A stretch of DNA of 48,653 bases from Alphaproteobacteria bacterium UBA998 (GCA_002291925.1 DBAY01000014.1:1-48653); one strand, 5' to 3'; positions 35,492 to 45,130 are shown, counted from the stretch's first letter. Program-made: numbers and translations. The notes: generated by a model from the letters alone, not told the origin.

Positions 35492-36730
35492 ATGCCGAAG
35501 CCATCCATGTCCCTCCGCCGCCCTGCCACCACCAAGAGAAACCTTCTCATGGGTCTAGGGGTGCTGATCGGCGCGGTGCTGCTTTACCGGATGTTCGCTG
35601 GTGGTCCGGATGCCGCGCAAACACCGCCCCCCGGCATGGGCGGCCCGGTGGCGGTGACGGCACTCACCCTGCAGCGCGCGCCGGTGACGCTGGAGCGTGA
35701 ATTACCGGGCCGCACCGTGGCGTACCAAGTCGCCGATCTGCGCCCGCAGGTCACCGGCATCATCACGCAGCGTCTGTTCACTGAGGGCAGCGTGGTGAAG
35801 GAACGCCAGCAGCTCTACCAGATTGATCCCGCGCCCTGCCAGGCCGCCTACCAGAGCGCGCAGGCCGACCTTGTGAAAGCCGAGGCCAACGTGAAAGCCG
35901 TGCAGGCCAAGTCCCGCCGCTACGCCGATCTCGTCAAGATCGAAGCGGTCAGCCGTCAGGAATATGACGACATCACCGCCCAGCTCGCGCAGGCGAAGGC
36001 CGATGTCGGCATCGCGCGTGCCGCGCTGGCCACCGCAAAGATCAATCTCAATTATACCAAGGTCTATGCCCCCATTGGCGGGCGCATCGGCCATTCCAAC
36101 GTCACCAAGGGCGCGCTGGTGACGGCCAACCAGGCGGAGGCACTGGCCCAGATCACCCAGCTCGATCCCATCTATGTCGACATGGCGCAGGCCAGCGAGG
36201 AACTGCGCGACATCCAGGGCTCGCTGCAGAACCGTGATACGAAGATTCCTGTCACCGTGTATCTGGAAAGCGAGAAACAACCGTACGCGCACGAGGGCGT
36301 GCTGCAATTCTCGGAGGTGACCGTTGACCCCACCACCGGCTCGGTGCTGTTGCGCGCCAAGGTGCCTAACCCGGACGGGGCATTGCTGCCCGGCCTGTTC
36401 GTGCGCGCCGTGCTGAAGCTGGAAGCGGCGGAGACGATCCTCGCCCCGCAGAATGCCGTCATCCGCAACCCGGACGGCTCGGCGACCGTATGGGTCATCG
36501 ATGGGGAGAACAAGGCCAATCCCCGTCCCGTGACGCTGGGGCAGGCCATGGGCAACCAATGGGTCATCAAGGGCGGCGTGGAGCCGGGCGAGGTGATCGT
36601 GGTGCAGGGCTTCCAGAAGCTGAAGCCTGGCGCGGCAGTGCAGGCCAGCTTCGAGACGGAAGCGGAGGCCAAGGTAACCCCTGCACCGGACACCGGTGAT
36701 CCGAACGCCGAAGCCGAGCCGGAGCCCTGA
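35492..36730 (+). CDS. RND efflux periplasmic adaptor (MexA/AcrA-like)
   Basis: Membrane fusion protein linking the RND pump to the outer-membrane channel. About 412 residues from ATG 35492; ATG 35459, ATG 35507 and GTG 35417 are in frame and no start has a good ribosome site. An N-terminal membrane anchor (LLMGLGVLIGAVLLY) is followed by the barrel-sandwich (QVTGIITQRLFTEGSVVKE), the coiled-coil hairpin (about 100-180) and the second lipoyl half (YAPIGGRIGHSNVTKG). The C-terminal ~30 residues are acidic/Pro-rich. There is no lipobox Cys. Its stop overlaps the pump start (TGATG). No repressor gene is next to it; the upstream neighbour is the divergent AGE gene. Confidence 0.9.
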   Translation: MPKPSMSLRRPATTKRNLLMGLGVLIGAVLLYRMFAGGPDAAQTPPPGMGGPVAVTALTLQRAPVTLERELPGRTVAYQVADLRPQVTGIITQRLFTEGSVVKERQQLYQIDPAPCQAAYQSAQADLVKAEANVKAVQAKSRRYADLVKIEAVSRQEYDDITAQLAQAKADVGIARAALATAKINLNYTKVYAPIGGRIGHSNVTKGALVTANQAEALAQITQLDPIYVDMAQASEELRDIQGSLQNRDTKIPVTVYLESEKQPYAHEGVLQFSEVTVDPTTGSVLLRAKVPNPDGALLPGLFVRAVLKLEAAETILAPQNAVIRNPDGSATVWVIDGENKANPRPVTLGQAMGNQWVIKGGVEPGEVIVVQGFQKLKPGAAVQASFETEAEAKVTPAPDTGDPNAEAEPEP

Positions 36731-39700
36731 TGTCGCGCTTCTTCATCGACCACCCGATCTTCGCGCGCGTCATTGCCATCGTCATCATGCTGGCCGGGGT
36801 GCTGGCCATCCTGAAGCTGCCGATTGAGCAATACCCCAGCATCGCGCCACCCACCGTCACCATCAACGCCACCTACCCCGGCGCCGATGCCAAAACGGTG
36901 GAGAACACCGTCACGCAAGTCATTGAGCAGCGCCTCACCGGCATCGATTATCTGCGCTATTTCAGCGCGGTAAGCTCGGACGGCTCGGCGCAGATCACCG
37001 TCACCTTCGAGCCGGAAGCCAATCCCGACATCGCGCAGGTGCAGACGCAGAACAAGGTACAGGCCGCGCTGCCGCAGCTGCCGAACGAAGTGCAGCAGCA
37101 GGGCGTCACCGTCACCAAATCCAACGCCAGCTTCCTGATGGTGGCGGGCTTTTATTCCGAGGACGGGCAGTTCAGCCAGAAGGAACTGGGCGATCTGCTG
37201 GTTTCCAAGGTGCAGGACAGCGTCTCACGCGTGAACGGGGTCGGCAACGTTACGGTGTTTGGCGACGCACACGCCATGCGCATCTGGCTCAACCCGAACA
37301 AGCTGCTCAGTTACAACATGACGGCGCTGGATGTGTACAACGCCATCGAGGCGCAGAACACCGACGTCTCCGCCGGACAGCTCGGCGCCATGCCCGCCGT
37401 GCCGGGCCAGCAGATCAACGCCACCATCAAGGCGCAGTCACGCCTGAGCACGGTGGAGGATTTCGAGCGCATCATCCTGCGCGTCAATACGGATGGCTCG
37501 CAGGTGCGCCTGCGCGATGTGGCCCGCGTGGAGTTAGGATCGGACAAATATCTGCGCATCGTGCGCTACAAGCGCCAGCCGGCCGCTGGCATGGGCATCA
37601 GCCTGGCCACCGGCGCGAACGCGCTGGACACGGCCAAGGCGGTCAAGCAGCGCATCGCGGAACTCTCCGAAACGCTGCCCCCCGGCGTGAAGGTGGTCTA
37701 CCCCTACGACACCACGCCCTTCGTGAAACTCTCCATTGAGAACGTGGTGCACACGCTGCTCGAAGCCGTCGTGCTGGTGTTCCTAGTGATGTTCCTCTTC
37801 CTGCAGAACCTGCGCGCCACGCTGATTCCCACCATCGCCGTGCCTGTGGTGCTGCTCGGCACGTTCGCGGTGCTTTCCGTGTTCGGGTTCACTATCAACG
37901 TACTGACCATGTTCGCCATGGTACTGGCCATTGGCCTGCTGGTGGATGACGCCATCGTGGTGGTGGAAAACGTCGAGCGCATCATGCGTGAGGAGGGCCT
38001 CTCCCCCCGCGACGCCACACGCAAATCGATGGAGCAGATCAGCGGCGCGCTCATCGGCATCGCGCTGGTGCTCTCGGCCGTGTTCGTGCCGATGGCGTTC
38101 TTCGGCGGCTCGGCGGGGGCCATTTACCGCCAGTTCTCCATCACCATCGTCTCCGCCATGGCGCTCTCCGTGCTGGTGGCGCTGGTGCTCTCGCCCTCCC
38201 TCTGCGCCACGCTGCTGAAACCAGTGAAACATGGCCACACGGAAGCGCAGCACGGCTTCTTCGGCTGGTTCAACCGCCATTTCAACCGCACGCGCCAGAT
38301 GTACCATCGCGGCGCGGAAAACGTCTCGCACCGCGCGAAACGCTATTTCACCGTCTACGGCATGCTGCTGGCAGCGCTGGCGCTGCTGTTCCTACGCCTG
38401 CCCACCTCGTTTTTGCCGACGGAAGATCAGGGCATGATGTTCCTGCTCATCAACGCCCCCGCCGGCTCCACCGCCGAGCGCACGCTGCAGAGCGGCAAGC
38501 AGATCGAGGATTACCTGCTGGGTCAGGAAGCAAATAACATCAATCACCTGTTCCTCATCACCGGCTACAGCTTCTCCGGCGTCGCGCAGAATGCAGGCAT
38601 GGGCTTCGTGGGCTTGAAACCGTGGGACGAGCGCCCGAAGAAGGACCAGACGGTGTTTTCCATCGCGGGCCGCACCATGGGCGCGCTGTCGAAGATCAAG
38701 GACGCCATGGCCTTCGCCATCTTCCCGCCGCCCATCCGCGAGCTGGGCAATGCCTCCGGCTTCGACGTGCAGCTGGTGGATCGCGGCGGCAAGGGCCACG
38801 AGGCGCTGATGCAGGCGCGCAACCAGCTGCTGGGGCTGGCGGCGCAGAACCCGAAGCTCACCGGCGTGCGCCCCAACGGCTTGGATGACGTGCCGCAATA
38901 CCGCATCGACATCGACACCGAAAAAGCCAGCGCCATGAACATCGCGCTCACCGACATCAACCAGACGCTGCAAATCGCATGGGGCTCCTCCTACGTTAAC
39001 GACTTCCTCGACCAGAACCGTATCAAGCGCGTCTATGTGCAGGCCGACGCCCCCTTCCGCATGCTGCCGCAAGACGTGAATCAATGGTACGTGCGCAACC
39101 GCAATGGCGAGATGGTGCCCTTCAGCGCCTTCGCCACAGGCCGCTGGGCCTTCGGCTCGCCCCGGCTGGAGCGCTTCAGCGGTATCTCCTCAGTCAATAT
39201 CCAAGGACAGGCCGCACCGGGCGTGAGCACGGGCGAAGCCATGCAGGAAATCGAGAAGATGATCACGCAACTTCCCGAAGGCTTCGCCGTGGAATGGAGC
39301 GGCCTCTCCTACGAAGAACGCCTGAGCGGCGCGCAGACGCCCAAGCTCTACGCCCTCTCGCTACTCGTGGTGTTCCTCTGCCTCGCCGCGCTCTATGAAA
39401 GCTGGTCCGTGCCGATGGCGGTCATCCTCTGCGTGCCGCTTGGTATCCTGGGCACGGTGCTGGCCGCGTGGATTTTCTCGCTCAGCAACGACGTGTATTT
39501 CCAAGTAGCACTGCTCACCACCGTGGGCCTGGCGGCCAAGAACGCCATTCTCATCGTGGAATTCGCCAAGGGCCTCTACGATCAGGGCCATGATGCCCGC
39601 ACCGCCGCGCTGGAAGCCGCCGAGCTGCGCTTCCGCCCCATCGTGATGACCTCGATGGCCTTCATCCTCGGCGTGGTGCCGCTTGCCCTCGCCAGCGGCG

Positions 39701-39855
39701 CGGGCTCGGCCAGCCAGAACGCCATCGGCCTCGGCGTGATCGGCGGCATGCTCGCCGCCACGTCGGTCGCCATTTTCTTCGTGCCGCTTTTCTACGTCGC
39801 CATGCAGCGCTTCACCCGCAAGGCCGCTGAACAGACGCCGGAGTCCGGCACATGA
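36730..39855 (+). CDS. RND multidrug efflux pump, inner-membrane subunit (MexB/AcrB-like)
   Basis: Proton-driven HAE1 transporter of 1041 residues, the usual length. It begins MSRFFIDHPIFA, typical of HAE1 pumps, and has the two large periplasmic loops. The proton relay motif GLLVDDAIVVVENVER stands near residue 403-420, with the Asp pair that carries protons. The second half repeats the fold (YESWSVPMAVILCVPLG, GLAAKNAILIVEFAK). It overlaps the adaptor by one base and the channel gene by 4 bases. Substrates cannot be inferred, but HAE1 pumps export drugs, dyes and detergents. Confidence 0.96.
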   Translation: MSRFFIDHPIFARVIAIVIMLAGVLAILKLPIEQYPSIAPPTVTINATYPGADAKTVENTVTQVIEQRLTGIDYLRYFSAVSSDGSAQITVTFEPEANPDIAQVQTQNKVQAALPQLPNEVQQQGVTVTKSNASFLMVAGFYSEDGQFSQKELGDLLVSKVQDSVSRVNGVGNVTVFGDAHAMRIWLNPNKLLSYNMTALDVYNAIEAQNTDVSAGQLGAMPAVPGQQINATIKAQSRLSTVEDFERIILRVNTDGSQVRLRDVARVELGSDKYLRIVRYKRQPAAGMGISLATGANALDTAKAVKQRIAELSETLPPGVKVVYPYDTTPFVKLSIENVVHTLLEAVVLVFLVMFLFLQNLRATLIPTIAVPVVLLGTFAVLSVFGFTINVLTMFAMVLAIGLLVDDAIVVVENVERIMREEGLSPRDATRKSMEQISGALIGIALVLSAVFVPMAFFGGSAGAIYRQFSITIVSAMALSVLVALVLSPSLCATLLKPVKHGHTEAQHGFFGWFNRHFNRTRQMYHRGAENVSHRAKRYFTVYGMLLAALALLFLRLPTSFLPTEDQGMMFLLINAPAGSTAERTLQSGKQIEDYLLGQEANNINHLFLITGYSFSGVAQNAGMGFVGLKPWDERPKKDQTVFSIAGRTMGALSKIKDAMAFAIFPPPIRELGNASGFDVQLVDRGGKGHEALMQARNQLLGLAAQNPKLTGVRPNGLDDVPQYRIDIDTEKASAMNIALTDINQTLQIAWGSSYVNDFLDQNRIKRVYVQADAPFRMLPQDVNQWYVRNRNGEMVPFSAFATGRWAFGSPRLERFSGISSVNIQGQAAPGVSTGEAMQEIEKMITQLPEGFAVEWSGLSYEERLSGAQTPKLYALSLLVVFLCLAALYESWSVPMAVILCVPLGILGTVLAAWIFSLSNDVYFQVALLTTVGLAAKNAILIVEFAKGLYDQGHDARTAALEAAELRFRPIVMTSMAFILGVVPLALASGAGSASQNAIGLGVIGGMLAATSVAIFFVPLFYVAMQRFTRKAAEQTPESGT

Positions 39856-41327
39856 TACGCCGCGCTCCCTTTCTGCTGGCCGGCCTGCTGCTCGGCGCCT
39901 GCACGCTGATTCCGGGCTTCACACCACCCGCGCCGCCCATCCCGGCGGAGCTGCCGGTGGGCGAAGACGCCGCCCCGGCGGATGCACCCGAGGCGCAGAC
40001 CATCGGCTGGCAGGAATTCTTCCCCGCCCCGCCTCTGCAAGCCATCATCCGCACGGCGCTCGCCAATAACCGCGACCTGCGCGCCGCCATGCTGAACGTG
40101 GAAGCCACGCGCGCCCTCTACCGCGTCCAGCGCTCTTTCATCATGCCCGGCGTCACCGCCAACGGCACCGAAAACCGCCGCGCCATCCCCGAAGCGCTCG
40201 GCGGGGCCAACCCCTTGGCGCGCGCCGGGGGCACAAGGCTGATCACCCAGTACGAGGCCAACCTCGCCAGCACCGTCTTCGAGCTCGATCTGTTCGGCCG
40301 CATCCGCAGCCTGAGCGAATCGGCCCTGCAGGATTATTTTGCCACCGAAGCCGCCCGCGACGCGGCGCAGATCACGCTGGTGGCTGAAGTCGCCAACACC
40401 TATCTGCAATGGCTGGCTGACCGCAAAATCCTTATCCTCTCGCGCGATACACTCGCCGCGCAGGAAAAATCGCTGGAGCTGATTGCCGCCAGCAACGAGA
40501 AAGGCGTCGCCTCGCAACTGGATGTGGCGCAGGTACGCACCGCTGTGGAATCTGCCCGCGCCAACGTGGCGCTCTATGACCGCCTCGTGGAGCAGGACAG
40601 GAACGCCCTCTTCCTGCTGCTCGGCACGCATGACGAGGCGCTGCTCGCCCCAGAGGTCACGCTCGACAGTGTGACGGTGATGGAATCCCTGCCCGTGGGC
40701 GTCTCCTCCCATGTGCTGCTGGCGCGCCCGGACGTGCGGCAGGCCGAGCACCGGCTGCTCGCCGCCAATGCCGATATCGGCGCGGCGCGCGCGGCCTTCT
40801 TCCCCACCGTCTCCCTCACCGGCAGCTACGGCTTTGCCAGTACTGACCTCTCTACCCTGTTCTCCGGCGGCGCAGCAGGCGCGTGGAGCTTTGTGCCGCA
40901 GGCAACGCTGCCCCTGTTCCTCGGCGGACGCAATTTCGCCAATCTCGATTTCAGCGAAGCGAGCCGTGACGCCGCCGTGGCGCAATACGAAGGTGCCATT
41001 CAAGCAGCCTTCCGCGAGGTGGCCGACGAACTCGCCGCCCGCCGCACGCTCGATGACCAGCTCGCCGCCCAGCGCGCGCTGGTCGCCGCCGCCCAGCAGG
41101 CCTACGATCTCTCCTACGCCCGCTACCGCGAGGGCCTCGACAGCTTCCTCACCGTCCTCGACGCCCAGCGCTCCCTCTTCGTCGCCCAGCAAAACGAAAT
41201 CACCATCGACCGCCAACGCCGCACCAACCTCGCCAATCTGTATAAGGCGCTGGGTGGGGGCTTGCGTGAAGAATCCACTCAAAGCGACGGCACCGATGAA
41301 ACGGTATCAGCCGGCGACTCTAAGTAA
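39852..41327 (+). CDS. Outer-membrane efflux lipoprotein (OprM/NodT family)
   Basis: TolC-like trimeric channel of 491 residues. Signal with lipobox LLGAC (Cys17), then Pro/Ala-rich linker and two OEP repeats (about 60-260 and 270-475) of coiled-coil helices and barrel strands; the segments FELDLFGRIRS and RPDVRQAEHRLLAANADIGAARAAF are written here as landmarks (SYARYREGLDSFLTVLDAQR-like end). The ATG overlaps the pump stop (ATGA). It completes a one-operon tripartite pump. A weak hairpin follows at 41370-41387. Confidence 0.94.
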   Translation: MIRRAPFLLAGLLLGACTLIPGFTPPAPPIPAELPVGEDAAPADAPEAQTIGWQEFFPAPPLQAIIRTALANNRDLRAAMLNVEATRALYRVQRSFIMPGVTANGTENRRAIPEALGGANPLARAGGTRLITQYEANLASTVFELDLFGRIRSLSESALQDYFATEAARDAAQITLVAEVANTYLQWLADRKILILSRDTLAAQEKSLELIAASNEKGVASQLDVAQVRTAVESARANVALYDRLVEQDRNALFLLLGTHDEALLAPEVTLDSVTVMESLPVGVSSHVLLARPDVRQAEHRLLAANADIGAARAAFFPTVSLTGSYGFASTDLSTLFSGGAAGAWSFVPQATLPLFLGGRNFANLDFSEASRDAAVAQYEGAIQAAFREVADELAARRTLDDQLAAQRALVAAAQQAYDLSYARYREGLDSFLTVLDAQRSLFVAQQNEITIDRQRRTNLANLYKALGGGLREESTQSDGTDETVSAGDSK

Positions 41328-41369
41328 CTTCAGTTGCTGCGCGACAGAAAAACCAAGCCTTACAGGTTT

Positions 41370-41387
41370 GCCATAAACATGGCTTTT
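41370..41387 (+). terminator. Weak hairpin (GCCAT/ATGGC) with T4 after the efflux operon
   Basis: A 5-bp stem with loop AAAC followed by four T, 43 bases after the channel gene. Small, so it may be only part of a terminator. It is the only candidate before the convergent VWA gene. Confidence 0.3.
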
Positions 41388-41410
41388 ACTCGATGATCCG
41401 CGAATGCCGC

Positions 41411-43282
41411 TCAGCGGCTCATGGCGTCCAAGGCGCGTTCGAGTCCGGATCGCTTGGCACGCGCAGTGATAGCCTGGGTGATAGGCGTCTGACGAACGCG
41501 TTCAGCCACCAATTCCTCAATTGTTTGGGAAATACCCGCAGGGTTGGAGAGATGTTTCACAATTACGCGTCCGGGAAAAGTCTGTTCCAGTTTAGCAGCC
41601 ATCTGCTGCATGCTGGTGTTGGCACGGTCGTTCACTGTCATGAAATCCACGCTGCTGTATGGACAATGAGAAAGCAGCTGGCTGACCGCCTGGAATGACG
41701 CCTGCTCATCCGCTAGGTCACCATCAGAAAGAATGACAATATGGCTGAAACTGGTATTACCATGCACAGCTTTCCTGAGTGTGTCGGAAATTTCATGTGT
41801 CATGTGGCGGATGGATGGCGCAAGACTGGTTCCCCAATTGCTGCTTCGCCTCAATCCACTGATGCGATGTCCAACGTCTTGCGGCAGATCACCGGGCCGT
41901 GCCAGTTGAAACGGGGTTGCATTACCAAAAAGCCCAAGATGGAAGTTGACGTTTCGCTTGGTGCGGAGATCACTTTTGCAGGCTTCATTCAAAAGGCATC
42001 CCGCGTGAATGCCCGCTTCGATCGGCGCATGACCGGAACCAAACTTATCATACATACTGCCGGACCCGTCTATCAGCAGGCACACATCCATTGCGCTAGG
42101 GGTGGGTGTGGCGCGGTCAGCTTGGAAGCGCCGGGCGTCGTCTTCGCCAACCCCTCGGTTTTTAATGATTTTTTTGATTAGCCTCGTATGAGCCTGCCGG
42201 TTCAGGCGGCGCATATCGCCATCTTCCGGCAGCAGGTTTCGCTCAGGCCCTGCCCGCATGGCATTTTCCTGCTGCCGCGCTCGCAAGCGATCAATGCTGT
42301 CGCGCAACCGCCTTATCTCGGGGGCGAACTGAAGCACCATACCTTGGTAATCGCTCCAGTCGCCAACCATTGGACGCTGGTCCTTGTGATCGCTGAGTCC
42401 CCCATGCGGAGAGCGGTAGGAAGCATCTGGCGTTACCGATGAGGACCGGCCATTCCTTTTCGCTCCTGATACAGCCTCTTCATTCCTGCCCGCTTTACGT
42501 GCGCCACGCTCATTTTCGAGTTCCTCGATGGTCTGTCCTTCGTCGGCCACCATCTCTTCGCCGGAGTTCGCACGCGGGCGCGCGCGTGCACGCGCCTCAT
42601 GCGGGCTTTGCGGCGGCTGGGGAACACCGGGTCTCTTGCCCTTCCCCTCAACCTTTACCTTGCCGGATTCCGGCCCGTCTTTCTCATCGTCCGCCTGTCC
42701 GCTTTTTTCACCAGACGCATCGGGTTGTGCGCGGGATGGCGAACCCTCTGAGTCCACCGATTCTTTTTTACCCGCTTGGGCATCCTGCGATTCTGGGGAT
42801 TGATCGCCGCTACCTTTATCCCGGTTTTCTTCCTGACTGTTTTCCTTGCCCGAACCCGAAGAGGGCCCGCCGGAGGAAGACTGATTCTGGTCAGGTTGAT
42901 GCGAACCTTGTGCTGCATTTTTCTCCTTGGAGTTCGCATCCGAAGATGGTGAGCCCTGACCATCACCTTCTGTATTTTCGCTTTTTTCCCGGCTGCTTTG
43001 CCCGCCAGATCCTGAGGACGGCGAACCAGGGAAAGATTGCTCTTGCTCAGGCGGAGAGGATTGCCGGTCTTTCTGCCGCGATTTATCCATCAGGGGCTCC
43101 GCCAGATGGGCGACGAACTGGTCGTAAATCTCCTCTATCCGGCGGGCGCGTCGCTGGGCGTATTCCTCAACCGCCGCCGCCAGCCGGGCCTTGCCCATCA
43201 TCAGGTCGATGGCCTTTGGCTGCAAATGCTCAACCCCCTCCGCCCCCCCGCATAGTTCGCGCAGAGCGGCAAGTGCCTCCAT
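41411..43282 (-). CDS. CobT-like von Willebrand factor A (VWA) domain protein
   Basis: 623 residues. The first ~65 are helical (LMMGKARLAAAVEEYA). About 66-275 is a highly charged, Ser/Gly/Asp/Glu-rich disordered linker, as in CobT cobaltochelatase subunits. The C-terminal VWA domain (about 395-600) has an intact metal site: DGSGS at 405-409, Thr in NWGTSL and Asp in LSDGD. No large chelatase subunit (CobN) is near, so cobalamin synthesis is unlikely. A MoxR/CobS-like ATPase lies in the same strand run (45866-47341), the usual partner of such proteins. The start ATG 43282 lies in the same frame as, and just after, the alternative stop of the upstream HExxH gene. Confidence 0.82.
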   Translation of the reverse strand: MEALAALRELCGGAEGVEHLQPKAIDLMMGKARLAAAVEEYAQRRARRIEEIYDQFVAHLAEPLMDKSRQKDRQSSPPEQEQSFPGSPSSGSGGQSSREKSENTEGDGQGSPSSDANSKEKNAAQGSHQPDQNQSSSGGPSSGSGKENSQEENRDKGSGDQSPESQDAQAGKKESVDSEGSPSRAQPDASGEKSGQADDEKDGPESGKVKVEGKGKRPGVPQPPQSPHEARARARPRANSGEEMVADEGQTIEELENERGARKAGRNEEAVSGAKRNGRSSSVTPDASYRSPHGGLSDHKDQRPMVGDWSDYQGMVLQFAPEIRRLRDSIDRLRARQQENAMRAGPERNLLPEDGDMRRLNRQAHTRLIKKIIKNRGVGEDDARRFQADRATPTPSAMDVCLLIDGSGSMYDKFGSGHAPIEAGIHAGCLLNEACKSDLRTKRNVNFHLGLFGNATPFQLARPGDLPQDVGHRISGLRRSSNWGTSLAPSIRHMTHEISDTLRKAVHGNTSFSHIVILSDGDLADEQASFQAVSQLLSHCPYSSVDFMTVNDRANTSMQQMAAKLEQTFPGRVIVKHLSNPAGISQTIEELVAERVRQTPITQAITARAKRSGLERALDAMSR

Positions 43283-44295
43283 CCCCTGCAGGCGACCGTC
43301 ACGGCTGGTGATTCATTCCGGGCGCACACCCAGTTCCCGCCAGCCTTCCTCCGTTTCCGGAAAATAGCCGTTATTGGCAAAAAAGGAATAACGGAACGGA
43401 TGGCACGCTTGACGTTGGTGAAGCGGTTTTCCGGCGTGTCGTCTGCCTCATTACTCGGCACGGCATTCATCATGCCTTCCGCCAGCACGGCCTCGCTGAC
43501 GTTGCGGCGGTAGGCAAGGTCCTGACGCAGGCGAGGGCCATGGTGAGCCGTCCAGCGATCTACCACGTTATTCTCTGCCTCATCCATGATGCGGAAGCGG
43601 AACTGGCTTTCCGCGCTCAGGCGCTGCATGCGCTGATACTCCTCCGGGGTCAGCGCGCTGTCCTGGCCTTTTTTTTGCAACTGCTCAATCTCCGCATGCA
43701 TCCGCTCCAGCGTTGGGCCGAACCCCTTGGTCAGCTCACTATGGCCGATTTCGTGGAAAGCGACGGCGCGGCTGTTCTCCAGCCCGATGCCAAGGGACAG
43801 GATTAGATCGAGCACAATGCGCTGGTTGTGCGGGTCAAAATAATAGGTGCTGCCAAGCGGCCCCCACGCAATGCGGGTCTGGTGATTGATGCCGAGATTG
43901 GCCATGTAGAAGGCCAGCGTTTCCTTTTCGTTTTGCGCCACGCCGTCGATCCCGGCAAACTGTTTCCATAGGGGGCCATGGTAAAACGCCTCGTCTTCTG
44001 CGCGGGCCTGCATGCCAAGCGTGATGGCCCAGAGCAGGGACGCTTCCGGGAAAGAAATGTCAGGCGAGCGGGGGGCCTTGCCCTGCTGCTGTGCCGCCTG
44101 CGCGTTGGCACGTTCGAAGAGGAAATGGTTGCGCGATTCCGGCGCGACGATTTTTTCCAGCCTGGCAATCAGCGCTGTACCCATTTCCTCGTTCAGGCTG
44201 CCCGCCACGGCATGCCGCACGAACGCCTCCTGCACCGCCCGCAGCGGCTCCGCCTTGATGCGGGAGCGAAGATAGTGTGAGGGCAGACGATCCAT
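43201..44295 (-). CDS. HExxH metallopeptidase-like protein with probable frameshift near its end
   Basis: Read as it stands, this frame gives 364 residues and runs 82 bases into the VWA gene. A zinc-binding HEIGH motif is at 181-185 and an acidic segment MDEAENNVVDRW (237-248) could give the third ligand. The last ~60 residues look non-native (Cys/Arg-rich). A -1 shift at TTTTTT (minus strand, 43379-43384) would give an ending NGYFPETEEGWRELGVRPE and a stop at 43313-43315, making a 327-residue protein that no longer overlaps the next gene. That ending looks real. So this is either a sequencing or natural deletion, or programmed frameshifting. AGAGG ribosome site; it starts one base after the ankyrin gene stop. 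Confidence 0.7.
   Translation of the reverse strand: MDRLPSHYLRSRIKAEPLRAVQEAFVRHAVAGSLNEEMGTALIARLEKIVAPESRNHFLFERANAQAAQQQGKAPRSPDISFPEASLLWAITLGMQARAEDEAFYHGPLWKQFAGIDGVAQNEKETLAFYMANLGINHQTRIAWGPLGSTYYFDPHNQRIVLDLILSLGIGLENSRAVAFHEIGHSELTKGFGPTLERMHAEIEQLQKKGQDSALTPEEYQRMQRLSAESQFRFRIMDEAENNVVDRWTAHHGPRLRQDLAYRRNVSEAVLAEGMMNAVPSNEADDTPENRFTNVKRAIRSVIPFLPITAIFRKRRKAGGNWVCARNESPAVTVACRGWRHLPLCANYAGGRRGLSICSQRPST
43378..43384 (-). other. Slippery heptamer U-UUU-UUG in exact reading phase
   Basis: On the minus strand the codons CCT TTT TTG place the heptamer T-TTT-TTG in the X-XXY-YYZ phase used for -1 ribosomal frameshifting. Slipping gives the more protein-like C-terminus described for the HExxH gene. 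A single missing base in the homopolymer would look the same. Confidence 0.4.
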
Positions 44296-44296
44296 G

Positions 44297-44758
44297 CTAC
44301 ATCCTCTGCCCCTCGCGCTGGGCGCGCAGGGTGTTGTGCAGCTTTTCCAGACGTCCGTCCGACGTAGCAGCTTCCACGGTTGTCACCGGCGTGGGGGGTG
44401 GGGCGGGCGTCATGCTTGCGCGCGCCTCGCGTGCTTCGCGCAGTAGCGATTTGCACGCTCCTTCGGCTATGTCTTCTGGTGTTTTGTCAAACTGGGTTTG
44501 CACACTGATATCCGCCCCGGCAGCCAGCAGGGCCTGCACGATCGCGGTACGTCCACGAGTGGCGGCATCATGCAGGGGAGTATAACCGTACTTACCGCTC
44601 GCATTCACCTCCGCCCTGGCCCACAGCGCTTTTCGCACGGCGGCAAGATCGCCATCAAGTGCCGCTCTTCGCAGTTGAGTGTTCAGCTCTTTTTGTGTAT
44701 AGCTTATCGTACTTATATTTCCTTTCTTACATCCCTTGCCCGTCGCACTGGCCGTCAA
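44297..44758 (-). CDS. Small ankyrin-repeat protein
   Basis: Up to 153 residues. Ankyrin repeats occupy about 28-105, the clearest being YGYTPLHDAATRGRT followed by AIVQALLAAGADI and then DKTPEDIA. The C-terminal ~50 residues are Pro/Thr-rich and then charged. The only standard start is TTG 44758, three bases after GAAGGG; the true start may be internal. It ends one base before the HExxH gene, whose ribosome site overlaps its last codons, so they are co-translated. Ankyrin proteins bind other proteins; here it may be an adaptor for the peptidase/ATPase set. Confidence 0.72.
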   Translation of the reverse strand: MTASATGKGCKKGNISTISYTQKELNTQLRRAALDGDLAAVRKALWARAEVNASGKYGYTPLHDAATRGRTAIVQALLAAGADISVQTQFDKTPEDIAEGACKSLLREAREARASMTPAPPPTPVTTVEAATSDGRLEKLHNTLRAQREGQRM

Positions 44759-44799
44759 GTACCCTTCGCACGACCACCGCCTTACCCCTTTGTTTAGTA

Positions 44800-45126
44800 T
44801 CAGGTGACGTGAGAACGTGTTGACTCCTCACAGACCACCACATGCTCACAGGCGGGATGGCGGGCGAGGATGCTGCGGATGAGGGAACGGGGAAGGCCAG
44901 CGTCCGCTGGGATCAAAATCAGTGCGGAAAACTCCGCTTCCACAGCGCTCTCCAGCGCCTCCGCATCACGCATAACGCGCAAGGCAGGATGACGGCGCAG
45001 CTCGCCCTTCTGCCAGTCCTCCAGTACCGTATAAAGATGGGAAAGGCCGACAATTTCCAGCGGCGAGTCCATGACACATTGCAGCGCCAGATGCGGCAGA
45101 TGGTCTTGGGTGATGGTCGTGTGCAT
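44800..45126 (-). CDS. Hypothetical protein, 108 residues
   Basis: I do not recognise it. The ATG at 45126 has AAAGG 7 bases upstream; a longer frame to 45210 lacks one. The protein has an amphipathic N-terminus (HLPHLALQCVMD), a central charged helix and a FSALILIPADAGLP segment; a compact alpha/beta fold is likely. It starts 4 bases after the upstream gene and ends about 40 bases before the ankyrin gene, so it belongs to the same transcript. Confidence 0.55.
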   Translation of the reverse strand: MHTTITQDHLPHLALQCVMDSPLEIVGLSHLYTVLEDWQKGELRRHPALRVMRDAEALESAVEAEFSALILIPADAGLPRSLIRSILARHPACEHVVVCEESTRSHVT

Positions 45127-45130
45127 GATA

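Noticed and set aside
39792..41282. 496-codon minus-strand frame opposite the efflux channel gene
   Set aside because: The plus-strand gene is a clear OprM-type lipoprotein in an overlapping operon; the antisense frame is a by-product of codon bias.
42439..43311. 290-codon plus-strand frame opposite the VWA linker
   Set aside because: It mirrors the low-complexity Ser/Gly/Asp linker and has no domain pattern.
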